Source: Dictyoglomota bacterium (GTDB lineage Bacteria > Dictyoglomota > Dictyoglomia > Dictyoglomales > Dictyoglomaceae). From it: 11,352 nt of DNA. Below the pieces are notes generated by a model. It made no database searches. It was not told the origin of the DNA and saw only the letters and a program-made list of their open reading frames with translations. The position numbers and the translations under genes were made by a program. Shown one piece after another: positions 1-5,764 of the stretch; positions within the stretch are counted from its first letter, which is position 1; every line of letters starts with the position of its first letter. The DNA is taken from assembly GCA_029776735.1 (NCBI GenBank), contig JAKOUL010000044.1, positions 1 to 11,352 of the forward strand, given 5' to 3'.

Positions 1-19
1 CAAAAATTAATATTTTCAT
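1..19 (-). CDS. possible start of next gene downstream of thiT (partial)
   Basis: An ATG on the minus strand lies directly after the thiT TAG stop with no gap, and opens a frame reading M-K-I-L-I-F before the window ends. The hydrophobic N-terminus right after a short basic start is typical of many enzymes, but six codons cannot identify a family. If real, it would be translationally coupled to thiT and controlled by the same TPP riboswitch, so a thiamine-related product would not surprise. No strong ribosome binding site is visible in the end of thiT. Confidence 0.35.
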
Positions 20-829
20 CTAATTTTCCATAGCCTGCTTCAGTTTTGGATAGACAAGAAGTACTAAAGGTAAACATATGAAAGTACTTGGAAAAACAAC
101 AAACAAGTTATATATAAATGAATACAACCATGCCGCAGTTCCAGGTGGGGTATATTGAGAAAAGAATATAATACCTGATAGAAAATGGGCAAGTAATCTT
201 CCTGCTCCTCCTAAGAGTACTCCTAATTCTATTGGTTCCAGACTTTTTCTCAAATAAGCTCCATATAAAAGAAGACCACCACCTAATATTCCCACAATAA
301 GAATCACAACTTTTGTTATAGGGTACCACTTTATCTTAAATTCTAAATCTTTTATCTCTCCTTGAATCTCATTTTTTTCCTCTTCATTTACTACTGATTC
401 AACTTTTAATTTCAGCTCTTCCAAAGAATTTTTAGCTTGAGGAAGTTCTGAGGATATATTTATATAAAAGAAGACTGATCCTAAAAGGAATAAAATGGCA
501 ATTAATGAACTTACTACTCTTGAAACTTTTAAGTTTTTAACAATACCAGCAAGTCCAATTAGACCAAAGGCAATGGGATAGTCTAAGAGATATTGTAGCC
601 AGTGCACCACATAAAGATCTTGCAGTGAATGTAATATTCCGTAAACTACTCCCACAAAAATTCCTGGAACTGTCCCCCATCTAAGAGCAAATATGAAAAG
701 AGGAAGCATTTGAAGACTGATACTTCCTCCTTGGGGCATTTCTCCAATACGGATATACCACAGCAAAAGTGATAAGGCAACACTTAAAGCTCCTTCAGTG
801 AGTATTTGGATAGACTTTTTATTACCCAT
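20..829 (-). CDS. thiT: ThiT-family thiamine transporter, ECF S-component with an internal insertion
   Basis: Substrate-binding membrane subunit of an energy-coupling-factor (ECF) transporter that imports thiamine. Family hallmarks visible: A14-x3-A18 in helix 1 (the AxxxA contact to EcfT), the MPQGGSISLQMLPL stretch at 31-44, HWLQYLLDYPIAF at 76-88, and the C-terminal block with H215, Y226, W235, Y240 and N241, where thiamine-contacting residues of the family cluster. At 269 aa it is much longer than the usual ~180-200 aa. The extra length lies around residues 105-195: two additional hydrophobic segments (about 107-125 and 171-193) flank a charged helix, about 130-168, that looks like a coiled coil. 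The ATG at 829 has AGGAGG at 840-845, 10 nt upstream. Function is supported independently by the TPP riboswitch in the leader. The ECF ATPases and EcfT are not in the window, so it probably shares an energising module encoded elsewhere. Confidence 0.93.
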   Translation of the reverse strand: MGNKKSIQILTEGALSVALSLLLWYIRIGEMPQGGSISLQMLPLFIFALRWGTVPGIFVGVVYGILHSLQDLYVVHWLQYLLDYPIAFGLIGLAGIVKNLKVSRVVSSLIAILFLLGSVFFYINISSELPQAKNSLEELKLKVESVVNEEEKNEIQGEIKDLEFKIKWYPITKVVILIVGILGGGLLLYGAYLRKSLEPIELGVLLGGAGRLLAHFLSGIIFFSQYTPPGTAAWLYSFIYNLFVVFPSTFICLPLVLLVYPKLKQAMEN

Positions 830-847
830 AGGGTTTATACCTCCTAT

Positions 848-891
848 AAAAATTTAAGGTTCCCTGCCAGCTAAGAGGAGGGAACCTTAAA
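848..891 (-). terminator. intrinsic terminator, expression platform of the TPP riboswitch
   Basis: Perfect 13-bp inverted repeat (arms 853-865 and 879-891, 13-nt loop). On the minus strand it is followed directly by five T (852-848). It lies between the TPP aptamer and thiT, with the thiT Shine-Dalgarno sequence only two bases after the T run, so premature termination would remove thiT from the transcript. It can also end cysE read-through transcripts. Confidence 0.88.
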
Positions 892-894
892 TTA

Positions 895-993
895 AAAAAC
901 CCTTCCCTTCGCTGGCATTACCCAGATCAGGTTCAAAGGGTTAGTAGCTCCTGCTACACTCTCAGCCCCGGATCAGGGGCTCCCCCGGGAACC
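895..993 (-). promoter_or_regulatory. TPP (THI-box) riboswitch
   Basis: Read on the minus strand, the sequence has the TPP aptamer core: a GGGGCTGAGA element (CTGAGA at 965-960), a variable stem, ACCCTTTGAACCTGATCTGG, then GTAATGCCAGCGAAGGGAA. P1 can form between TTCCC at 991-987 and GGGAA at 907-903. Thiamine pyrophosphate binding stabilises P1. The 3' P1 strand AGGGAA can otherwise pair with TTCCCT in the 5' arm of the downstream terminator, making an antiterminator. This predicts transcription termination when TPP is abundant, so thiamine import is off when the vitamin is plentiful. Confidence 0.96.
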
Positions 994-1002
994 ACTTATT
1001 TT

Positions 1003-1019
1003 TCAGTGTTATTATATCA
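1003..1019 (-). promoter_or_regulatory. extended -10 promoter for the riboswitch-thiT unit
   Basis: Minus strand reads TGATATAAT at 1019-1011, a perfect TGn extended -10 element plus consensus TATAAT. Its TGA is also the cysE stop codon. No good -35 is visible, as is normal for extended -10 promoters. Transcription would begin near 1004, about 10 nt before the aptamer, giving a compact leader. Confidence 0.7.
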
Positions 1020-1694
1020 TGAATCTTTAACTCTTTCTTTTATAATTTTTTCTAAATACTCAACTCTACTTTCTAAATATGTAATCTTTGCATTAAGTTC
1101 TTCAATAAGTTTTAACCCAGGATCTGGAAAATTTCCATGTTCTAACATATCTTTTGAAGTAAGCTTTTTCCCTTCCTGGGAAATAATTCTTCCTGGTACT
1201 CCAACCACTGTACAGTTTGGAGGCACAGATTTTAATACAACGGATCCTGCTCCTATTCTTGAATTATCTCCAATGGTTATTGGTCCAAGAACTTTTACTC
1301 CTGCGCCAATCACCACATTATTTCCTATAGTAGGATGTCTTTTTCCCTTCTCCTTTCCAGTACCACCTAAGGTAACACCTTGATACATTAACACGTTGTC
1401 TCCAATCTCGGTGGTTTCTCCAATAACTACTCCCATACCATGATCAATAAAAAACCCTTTGCCAATTTTTGCTCCTGGATGTATTTCAATACCTGTAAGA
1501 AATCTATTTATCTGAGATATAAGTCTTGGGATGAGTGGAATTTTAAGCTTCCATAAAAAATGGGCTAATCTATGTAAAAGAATAGCATGAAACCCAGGAT
1601 AACACAAAATTACTTCAAGAAAATTCCTTGCTGCAGGGTCTTTCTCAAAAACAGCTTTATAGTCAGCTATTATAGTCTCTATTGTTTTAAACAT
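1017..1694 (-). CDS. cysE: serine O-acetyltransferase
   Basis: Catalyses L-serine + acetyl-CoA to O-acetyl-L-serine, the first step of cysteine synthesis, in the cytoplasm. The 225-aa protein is the short CysE type: an N-terminal helical domain (about 1-68), then a left-handed beta-helix of hexapeptide repeats (about 70-170). Visible motifs are IHPGAKIG at 71-78, DHGMG at 84-88 (H85 the likely catalytic base, with E70 in the place of the usual acidic partner), the [12 protein letters not shown] loop at 110-121 that covers the CoA/serine site, and GVPGRI at 165-170. The tail 194-222 is a predicted coiled coil ending KDS; the terminal Ile that docks into CysK in enteric bacteria is absent. I chose the ATG at 1694: GAGGTG lies 4 nt upstream, whereas an in-frame ATG at 1754 would add 20 unconserved residues and falls inside the -35 box of a likely promoter. 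Confidence 0.95.
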   Translation of the reverse strand: MFKTIETIIADYKAVFEKDPAARNFLEVILCYPGFHAILLHRLAHFLWKLKIPLIPRLISQINRFLTGIEIHPGAKIGKGFFIDHGMGVVIGETTEIGDNVLMYQGVTLGGTGKEKGKRHPTIGNNVVIGAGVKVLGPITIGDNSRIGAGSVVLKSVPPNCTVVGVPGRIISQEGKKLTSKDMLEHGNFPDPGLKLIEELNAKITYLESRVEYLEKIIKERVKDS

Positions 1695-1718
1695 TCCGCA
1701 CCTCAATTTATACCCTTT

Positions 1719-1754
1719 TGGTGTAAAAATAACATAGAAGTACAAAAATATCAA
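1719..1754 (-). promoter_or_regulatory. probable cysE promoter
   Basis: On the minus strand, TTGATA (1754-1749) and TATTTT (1731-1726) are separated by 17 bp, placing the start of transcription near 1719, about 25 nt before the cysE ATG. It matches the consensus at 5/6 and 4/6 positions. It supports the downstream cysE start. Confidence 0.5.
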
Positions 1755-1790
1755 GTATAAAAATTAGTTTTTTTTTCCAAGATGTTGTTA

Positions 1791-1803
1791 TATAATAGTC
1801 CAT
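1791..1803 (+). promoter_or_regulatory. probable trpB2 promoter (-10 box)
   Basis: Consensus TATAAT at 1791-1796, preceded by a nine-T tract (1768-1776) at the -35 position rather than a good TTGACA. The predicted start is near 1803, leaving a leader of about 60 nt before trpB2. It is divergent from the cysE promoter. Confidence 0.5.
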
Positions 1804-1826
1804 AATATTGAAAGGGGGAGGTACAT

Positions 1827-1874
1827 ATGAGTAAGTTTTGTTTTTACAGAAAGGAGGAATTTCATGCCAGATAA
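1827..1874 (+). CDS. possible 15-codon leader peptide overlapping trpB2
   Basis: A short frame encodes [15 protein letters not shown]. Its ATG follows a strong Shine-Dalgarno sequence (GGGGGAGG, 1814-1821) at 5 nt. It runs through the trpB2 Shine-Dalgarno (AGGAGG, 1852-1857) and ends with TAA at 1872-1874, 11 nt beyond the first base of the trpB2 ATG in another frame. It contains no Trp codon, so it is not a classical trp attenuator. It has three Phe, one Cys and one Tyr codons. It could couple translation into trpB2 or hold ribosomes over its start site. It could also be an accident of a purine-rich leader; conservation of the frame in relatives would decide. Confidence 0.4.
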   Translation: MSKFCFYRKEEFHAR

Positions 1875-3219
1875 AAGAAAGTTTTTGTTGGATGAATCAA
1901 AGTTACCTAAGGATTGGTATAATATTATTTCCGATCTGCCATTTCCACTTCCAGTAGCACTTAATCCTGCTACTTTGAAGCCTATCTCTCCTGAAGATTT
2001 AGCTCCTATTTTCCCCATGGAACTTATTAAGCAAGAAGTCAGTCAGGAGAGATATATCCCTATACCAGAAGAGGTTTTGGAAATCTACAGACTTTGGAGA
2101 CCTACTCCGCTTTTTAGAGCAATTAACTTAGAAAAGTATTTAGATACTCCCGCTCATATATATTACAAGTATGAAGGAGGAAGTCCTCCTGGAAGTCATA
2201 AACCAAATACTGCAGTAGCACAAGCTTTTTACAATAAAATGGAGGGAGTAAAAAGATTAACTACTGAAACAGGAGCAGGACAGTGGGGATCTGCACTTGC
2301 TATGGCTTGTAACTTTTTTAATTTAGAGTGTAAGGTCTATATGGTAAAGGTTAGCTATTATCAAAAGCCTTATAGAAGATCTCTTATAGAAGTATGGGGT
2401 GCTAAGGTAGTACCAAGTCCAAGTCAAGATACAGAGGCAGGTAGAAGAATTTTAGAACAAGATCCTGATTCTCCTGGTGCTTTAGGAGTTGCTATAAGTG
2501 AAGCAGTTGAAGATGCTGTAAAAAGGGATGACACAAAATATTCTTTGGGAAGTGTTTTAAACCATGTACTTTTGCATCAAACTATAATAGGAGAAGAGGC
2601 ATTAATGCAGATGGAAATGGCAGGAGAATTTCCAGATGTGGTGATTGGATGTGTGGGAGGAGGAAGTAATTTTGCAGGAATCTCCTTCCCATTTGTAAGG
2701 GAGAAGTTTAAAGGAAAGAAAATAAGATTTATTGCAGTGGAGCCTGAGTCATGCCCCAGCCTTACAAAGGGACTTTATACATATGATTTTGGAGATGTGG
2801 CTAAAGCCACACCTCTTCTTAAGATGTATACTTTAGGACATAATTTTATGCCTCCGGCGATACATGCAGGAGGTCTTAGATATCATGGTGTAGCTCCTTT
2901 AGTGAGTGCTTTACATCAACAAGGATATATAGAAGCAAGAGCTTGCCCTCAATTAAGAGTCTTTGAGGCAGGCATTACATTTGCAAAGACAGAAGGAATT
3001 CTTCCTGCACCAGAAGCTAATCATGCAATAAGGGTAGCTATTGATGAAGCTTTAGATGCAAAAGAAAAAGGAGAAAAGAGAGTTATATTATTTAATCTTA
3101 GTGGTAATGGTTTCTTTGACTTATCAGCCTATGATCAATATTTATCTGGGAAATTAGAGGATTATTTCTATCCAAAAGAAAAGATAGAAGAATCTCTCAA
3201 GAACCTTCCCAAGGTATAA
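1864..3219 (+). CDS. trpB: tryptophan synthase beta chain, TrpB2 type
   Basis: PLP enzyme that condenses indole with a serine derivative to L-tryptophan. The 451-aa length, the extended N-terminus (about 1-75) and specific signatures place it in the TrpB2 (COG1350) group. These are [12 protein letters not shown] at 106-117, with K113 as the PLP Schiff-base lysine and HKPN instead of HKIN, and TETGAGQWG at 134-142, with catalytic Glu135 and Trp141 where TrpB1 has His. Also present are the phosphate-binding [11 protein letters not shown] (262-272) and LSGNGFFD (412-419). TrpB2 enzymes generally act without a TrpA partner, and none is present here. Some archaeal TrpB2 enzymes have been described as preferring O-phosphoserine. 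AGGAGG lies 6 nt before the ATG. It is transcribed divergently from cysE, another serine-using enzyme. Confidence 0.93.
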   Translation: MPDKRKFLLDESKLPKDWYNIISDLPFPLPVALNPATLKPISPEDLAPIFPMELIKQEVSQERYIPIPEEVLEIYRLWRPTPLFRAINLEKYLDTPAHIYYKYEGGSPPGSHKPNTAVAQAFYNKMEGVKRLTTETGAGQWGSALAMACNFFNLECKVYMVKVSYYQKPYRRSLIEVWGAKVVPSPSQDTEAGRRILEQDPDSPGALGVAISEAVEDAVKRDDTKYSLGSVLNHVLLHQTIIGEEALMQMEMAGEFPDVVIGCVGGGSNFAGISFPFVREKFKGKKIRFIAVEPESCPSLTKGLYTYDFGDVAKATPLLKMYTLGHNFMPPAIHAGGLRYHGVAPLVSALHQQGYIEARACPQLRVFEAGITFAKTEGILPAPEANHAIRVAIDEALDAKEKGEKRVILFNLSGNGFFDLSAYDQYLSGKLEDYFYPKEKIEESLKNLPKV

Positions 3220-3233
3220 ATAATAGTTAGTAC

Positions 3234-3262
3234 TTGAACTTTCAGAGAGAATAGTTTATAAT
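3234..3262 (+). promoter_or_regulatory. tRNA promoter
   Basis: TTGAAC (3234-3239), a 17-bp spacer and a consensus TATAAT (3257-3262). Transcription would start about 7 nt after the -10, just ahead of the first tRNA base at 3277. It overlaps a large inverted repeat. Confidence 0.65.
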
Positions 3263-3276
3263 TCTTTCTGAAAGTT
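3237..3276. repeat. 16-bp inverted repeat abutting the tRNA 5' end
   Basis: Arms AACTTTCAGAGAGAAT (3237-3252) and ATTCTTTCTGAAAGTT (3261-3276) are complementary at all 16 positions with one G-T pair; the loop is 8 nt. The right arm ends on the base before tRNA position 1. There is no T run after it, so it is not a standard intrinsic terminator. In a trpB2 read-through RNA it would be a strong hairpin; as DNA it overlaps the tRNA promoter. Confidence 0.85.
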
Positions 3277-3351
3277 GGGCCCGTAGCTCAGCGGCAGAGC
3301 AGCCGGCTCATAACCGGTTGGTTCCAGGTTCGAATCCTGGCGGGCCCACCA
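3277..3351 (+). tRNA. tRNA with CAT anticodon (elongator Met or Ile2)
   Basis: Complete cloverleaf with encoded CCA. The acceptor stem GGGCCCG/CGGGCCC has 7 perfect pairs and discriminator A3348. The anticodon stem is GCCGG/CCGGT with loop CTCATAA (anticodon 3309-3311), and the T-loop is GGTTCGAATCC. The G1-C72 pair rules out the initiator. CAT is read as Met, or as Ile (AUA) if C34 is converted to lysidine by TilS. Pairs C4-G69 and C5-G68 match those described as positive TilS determinants in E. coli tRNA-Ile2, so Ile2 is a serious alternative. Confidence 0.93.
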
Positions 3352-3380
3352 TCTTTTATATATAGGAAACAAAAAAGGGA

Positions 3381-3455
3381 GGGCGGATGGCTCAGTGGCA
3401 GAGCACCTGCTTCACATGCAGGGGGTCGTAGGTTCAAATCCTGCTCCGCCCACCA
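3381..3455 (+). tRNA. tRNA-Val (CAC)
   Basis: Cloverleaf with acceptor GGGCGGA/TCCGCCC, anticodon stem CCTGC/GCAGG and loop TTCACAT (anticodon CAC at 3413-3415), T-arm with GGTTCAAATCC, discriminator A and encoded CCA. It lies 29 nt after the CAT tRNA with no promoter between them, so the two are probably co-transcribed. Confidence 0.95.
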
Positions 3456-3519
3456 TTAATTTTAAATCTCTAAAAAAAATCTGAAACTTCAAGGTTGTGT
3501 AAATAAGCTAATAAACCTA

Positions 3520-3549
3520 TTGACAAAAACCATGCCCTCTTACTTTATT
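3520..3549 (+). promoter_or_regulatory. weak candidate promoter
   Basis: A perfect TTGACA (3520-3525) followed after 18 bp by TTTATT (3544-3549, 4/6 matches). It lies in the tRNA-to-lipoprotein gap and could contribute an upstream start for the lipoprotein gene. Any such transcript would pass through the palindrome at 3595-3621. Confidence 0.3.
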
Positions 3550-3594
3550 TAGATATAAGATTAGCACTTTTTGAATTTCTCTTTTTAATTTATT

Positions 3595-3640
3595 AAAAGT
3601 GTGACATAAATCACTTTTTTTAATAAATATAAGTTATAAT
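3595..3640 (+). promoter_or_regulatory. CRP/FNR-like palindrome and -10 box of the lipoprotein gene
   Basis: TGTGACATAAATCACT (3600-3615) fits the TGTGA-N6-TCACA pattern of CRP-type sites in 9 of 10 fixed positions. A consensus TATAAT follows at 3635-3640 with no good -35. With a start at A3649 the palindrome would centre at -41.5, the class II activator position. Alternatively AAAAGTG (3595-3601) and CACTTTT (3612-3618) plus three further T form a weak AT-rich terminator for the tRNA transcript. Confidence 0.45.
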
Positions 3641-3736
3641 TTAATTATAGATGGAGGGGTTAAAAGTTAATATTTTTTCCACTATATAGAAAACAAACTT
3701 TTGACTCTTCAATCAATAATTAATGGGGGTGATTAG

Positions 3737-5512
3737 ATGAAAAATAAATTTCTTCTCCTCAAGATTTTTACAGTCTCTTTTCTCCTTATTTTTCTTTCTG
3801 GTTGTACTCCAAAAGATACAGCTCCACCATCAGTAAGTATTACTTTCCCACCGAATAATGCAACAGTCTCTGGACCTGTAGATATAATTGCTTCAGCAAC
3901 TGATAATGTAGGAGTTTCAAGAGTAGAGTTCTATATTGATGGAAGTAAGGTAGGAGAAGACACACAAGCACCTTATGAATATAGCTGGGATACAGATACT
4001 CTTCAATACAACTCTACTCATAGCATAAAAGCAAAAGCATATGATTCAGCTGGAAATACAGGAGAAAGTCAGATAGTAACAGTAACTATAGGAGATACAC
4101 AAGCACCTCAAATTACTATTACAAATCCTCATGATGGAGATATTGTTTCTGCAACAGTTTCTATACAAGTTCAAGTAGTAGATAAAACTCCATCAGCAAA
4201 GAATAAAAAGGTAGAGAAAGCTCCAAGTGGAGTTTCAAGAGTAGAGTTCTATATTGATGGAAGTAAGGTAGGAGAAGATAAAGAAGCTCCTTATGAATAT
4301 AGCTGGGATACTACTAAAGTACTAAATGGAACTCATACAATAACAGTAGCAGCTATTGATAATATCAATAATTCTGGAAGTGCAAGTATAGCAGTAAATG
4401 TGAACAACTTGGGAGGCACAACTTGGCAAAAGACCTATGGAGGAAACAATGCTGATCAAGCAAAATCCATACAGCAGACAACAGATGGAGGATATATTGT
4501 TGCTGGTTGGACAGACTCCTTTGGCACTGGTATTGATGCATATATCTTAAAACTTAAATCAGATGGAACTTTAGATTGGTATGAGACCTATGGAGGAAGT
4601 AATGATGATGAAGCATATTCTATACAGCAGACAACAGATGGAGGATATATTGTTGCAGGTTATACAAACTCCTTTGACACTGGTATTGATGTATATATAT
4701 TAAAGCTTAAATCAGATGGAAGTTTAGATTGGTATAAGACCTATGGAGGAAGTAATGATGATGTAGCAAAATCCATACAGCAGACAACAGATGGAGGATA
4801 TATTGTTGCAGGGTGCACACATTCCTTTGGTGATGTTGGTAATGTATATATCTTAAAGCTTAAATCAGATGGAAGTTTAGACTGGTATAAGACCTATGGA
4901 GGAAGTGGTCATGAATGGGCAAATTCCATACAGCAGACAGTAGATGGAGGGTATATTGTTGCAGGTTGGACAGATTCTCTTGGTGCTGGTTATGATGCAT
5001 ATATATTAAAGCTTAAATCAGATGGAAGTTTAGACTGGTATAAGACTTATGGAGGAAGTGGTCATGATTTTGCAAATTCTATACAGCAGGTAGCAGATGG
5101 AGGATATATTGTTGCAGGTTATACATACTTTGGTGCTAGTTATGATGTATATATCTTAAAGCTTAAATCAGATGGGAGTTTAGAATGGCAAAAGACCTAT
5201 GGAGGAAGTAGTTATGATGAAGCATGGTCTATCCAGCAGGTAGCAGATGGAGGATACATTGTTGCAGGTGATACACGTTCCTTTGGTGCTGGTTATTATG
5301 ATGTATATGTACTAAAGCTTAAATCAGATGGAAGTTTAGATTGGTATAAGACCTATGGGGGAAGTAATTATGATGCAGCAAATTCCATACAGCAGACAGT
5401 AGATGGAGGATATATTGTTGCAGGTATTACAGACTCCTTTGGTGCTGGAAAGACTGATGTATATGTAATAAAAATGGATGCAAATGGAAATACAGAACCT
5501 TATCCAGAGTAG
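3737..5512 (+). CDS. surface lipoprotein with two Ig-like domains and a seven-repeat beta-propeller
   Basis: 591 aa, no enzymatic motif recognised. Residues 1-22 form a lipoprotein signal (MKNK, hydrophobic core, lipobox L20-S-G-C23), so the mature protein should be lipid-anchored by Cys23 with Thr at +2. Two bacterial Ig-like domains follow (about 30-118 and 122-223), each with RVEFYIDGSKVGED and PYEYSWDT. The second carries a lysine-rich insertion, about 151-164. Residues 230-584 are seven tandem repeats starting at W230, W281, W332, W383, W434, W484 and W536, with consensus W-x-K-T-Y-G-G-S, SIQQ, DGGYIVAG and YILKLKSDGSLD. Seven copies suit a closed seven-bladed beta-propeller on an Ig stalk, likely for ligand or surface binding; this is inference. 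GGGGGTG lies shortly before the ATG. It forms a single-gene unit, flanked by a promoter region and a strong terminator. Confidence 0.88.
   Translation: MKNKFLLLKIFTVSFLLIFLSGCTPKDTAPPSVSITFPPNNATVSGPVDIIASATDNVGVSRVEFYIDGSKVGEDTQAPYEYSWDTDTLQYNSTHSIKAKAYDSAGNTGESQIVTVTIGDTQAPQITITNPHDGDIVSATVSIQVQVVDKTPSAKNKKVEKAPSGVSRVEFYIDGSKVGEDKEAPYEYSWDTTKVLNGTHTITVAAIDNINNSGSASIAVNVNNLGGTTWQKTYGGNNADQAKSIQQTTDGGYIVAGWTDSFGTGIDAYILKLKSDGTLDWYETYGGSNDDEAYSIQQTTDGGYIVAGYTNSFDTGIDVYILKLKSDGSLDWYKTYGGSNDDVAKSIQQTTDGGYIVAGCTHSFGDVGNVYILKLKSDGSLDWYKTYGGSGHEWANSIQQTVDGGYIVAGWTDSLGAGYDAYILKLKSDGSLDWYKTYGGSGHDFANSIQQVADGGYIVAGYTYFGASYDVYILKLKSDGSLEWQKTYGGSSYDEAWSIQQVADGGYIVAGDTRSFGAGYYDVYVLKLKSDGSLDWYKTYGGSNYDAANSIQQTVDGGYIVAGITDSFGAGKTDVYVIKMDANGNTEPYPE
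3911..3960 (+). repeat. 50-bp exact direct repeat, copy 1 (Ig domain 1)
   Basis: Identical over 50 bases to 4229-4278. It encodes GVSRVEFYIDGSKVGE plus the start of the next codon in the first Ig-like domain. Identity includes silent positions, pointing to recent duplication or gene conversion. Confidence 0.95.
4229..4278 (+). repeat. 50-bp exact direct repeat, copy 2 (Ig domain 2)
   Basis: Second copy of the repeat at 3911-3960, in the same reading frame. A further near-identical stretch (CCTTATGAATATAGCTGGGA) follows both copies after a few differing bases. Confidence 0.95.
4424..5488 (+). repeat. seven in-frame tandem repeats of about 153 bp
   Basis: The DNA encoding the propeller blades. 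Each unit is 153 bp, except blade 5 (one codon shorter) and blade 6 (one codon longer). Segments such as CTTAAATCAGATGG and GATGGAGGATATATTGTTGC recur nearly unchanged. Variation is concentrated after YIVAG and after TYGGS, the likely exposed loops. Confidence 0.93.
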
Positions 5513-5554
5513 TTTTTAATCTTTCCTTTTTTTAAAATAAACAATTTAAACTGT

Positions 5555-5590
5555 GGGCTTTGGGATTTATCCTAAAGCCCCCTTTTCTTT
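5555..5590 (+). terminator. intrinsic terminator of the lipoprotein gene
   Basis: GGGCTTTGGGA (5555-5565), a TTTA loop and TCCTAAAGCCC (5570-5580) form an 11-bp stem with one G-T pair, followed by CCTTTTCTTT. Confidence 0.9.
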
Positions 5591-5734
5591 ATGCATCTGA
5601 GAAATATCAATGATGAAACTGCCTTTTCTTTTTCTCAATATCGTATATTCCTTTTACTAATTTCCCCTTTTAGCCTTTTTTCTAATATTTATCTCTTTTA
5701 AATTTTCTTCGTTTTGTCTAAAATTAAAAGAGAA

Positions 5735-5747
5735 TATAAAATAAAGA
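5735..5747 (+). promoter_or_regulatory. candidate -10 box for the zinc-ribbon gene pair
   Basis: TATAAA at 5735-5740, with a poor -35 match (TTTTGT, 5712-5717) at 17 bp. A start near 5747 leaves an 18-nt leader before the chosen ATG at 5765 and would exclude the upstream in-frame TTG at 5714. The rest of the gap from 5591 to 5734 is T-rich on the plus strand with nothing recognisable. Confidence 0.35.
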
Positions 5748-5764
5748 TGAAGGGATTTAGGTGT

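Noticed and set aside
1006..1383. 125-codon plus-strand open frame opposite cysE
   Set aside because: Antisense to clear hexapeptide-repeat coding sequence of cysE; an artefact of the opposite reading.
3651..3689. 12-codon frame in the lipoprotein leader
   Set aside because: No Shine-Dalgarno sequence and no overlap with the gene; would need leaderless initiation right at the predicted transcript start.
4424..5488. Tandem repeats considered as a CRISPR array or non-coding satellite
   Set aside because: The 153-bp units stay in frame, encode a regular protein repeat, and lack short palindromic repeats with unique spacers.
5591..5701. 36-codon plus-strand frame after the lipoprotein terminator
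   Set aside because: Starts immediately after the terminator T run, has no ribosome binding site or promoter, and its composition only reflects T-rich DNA.
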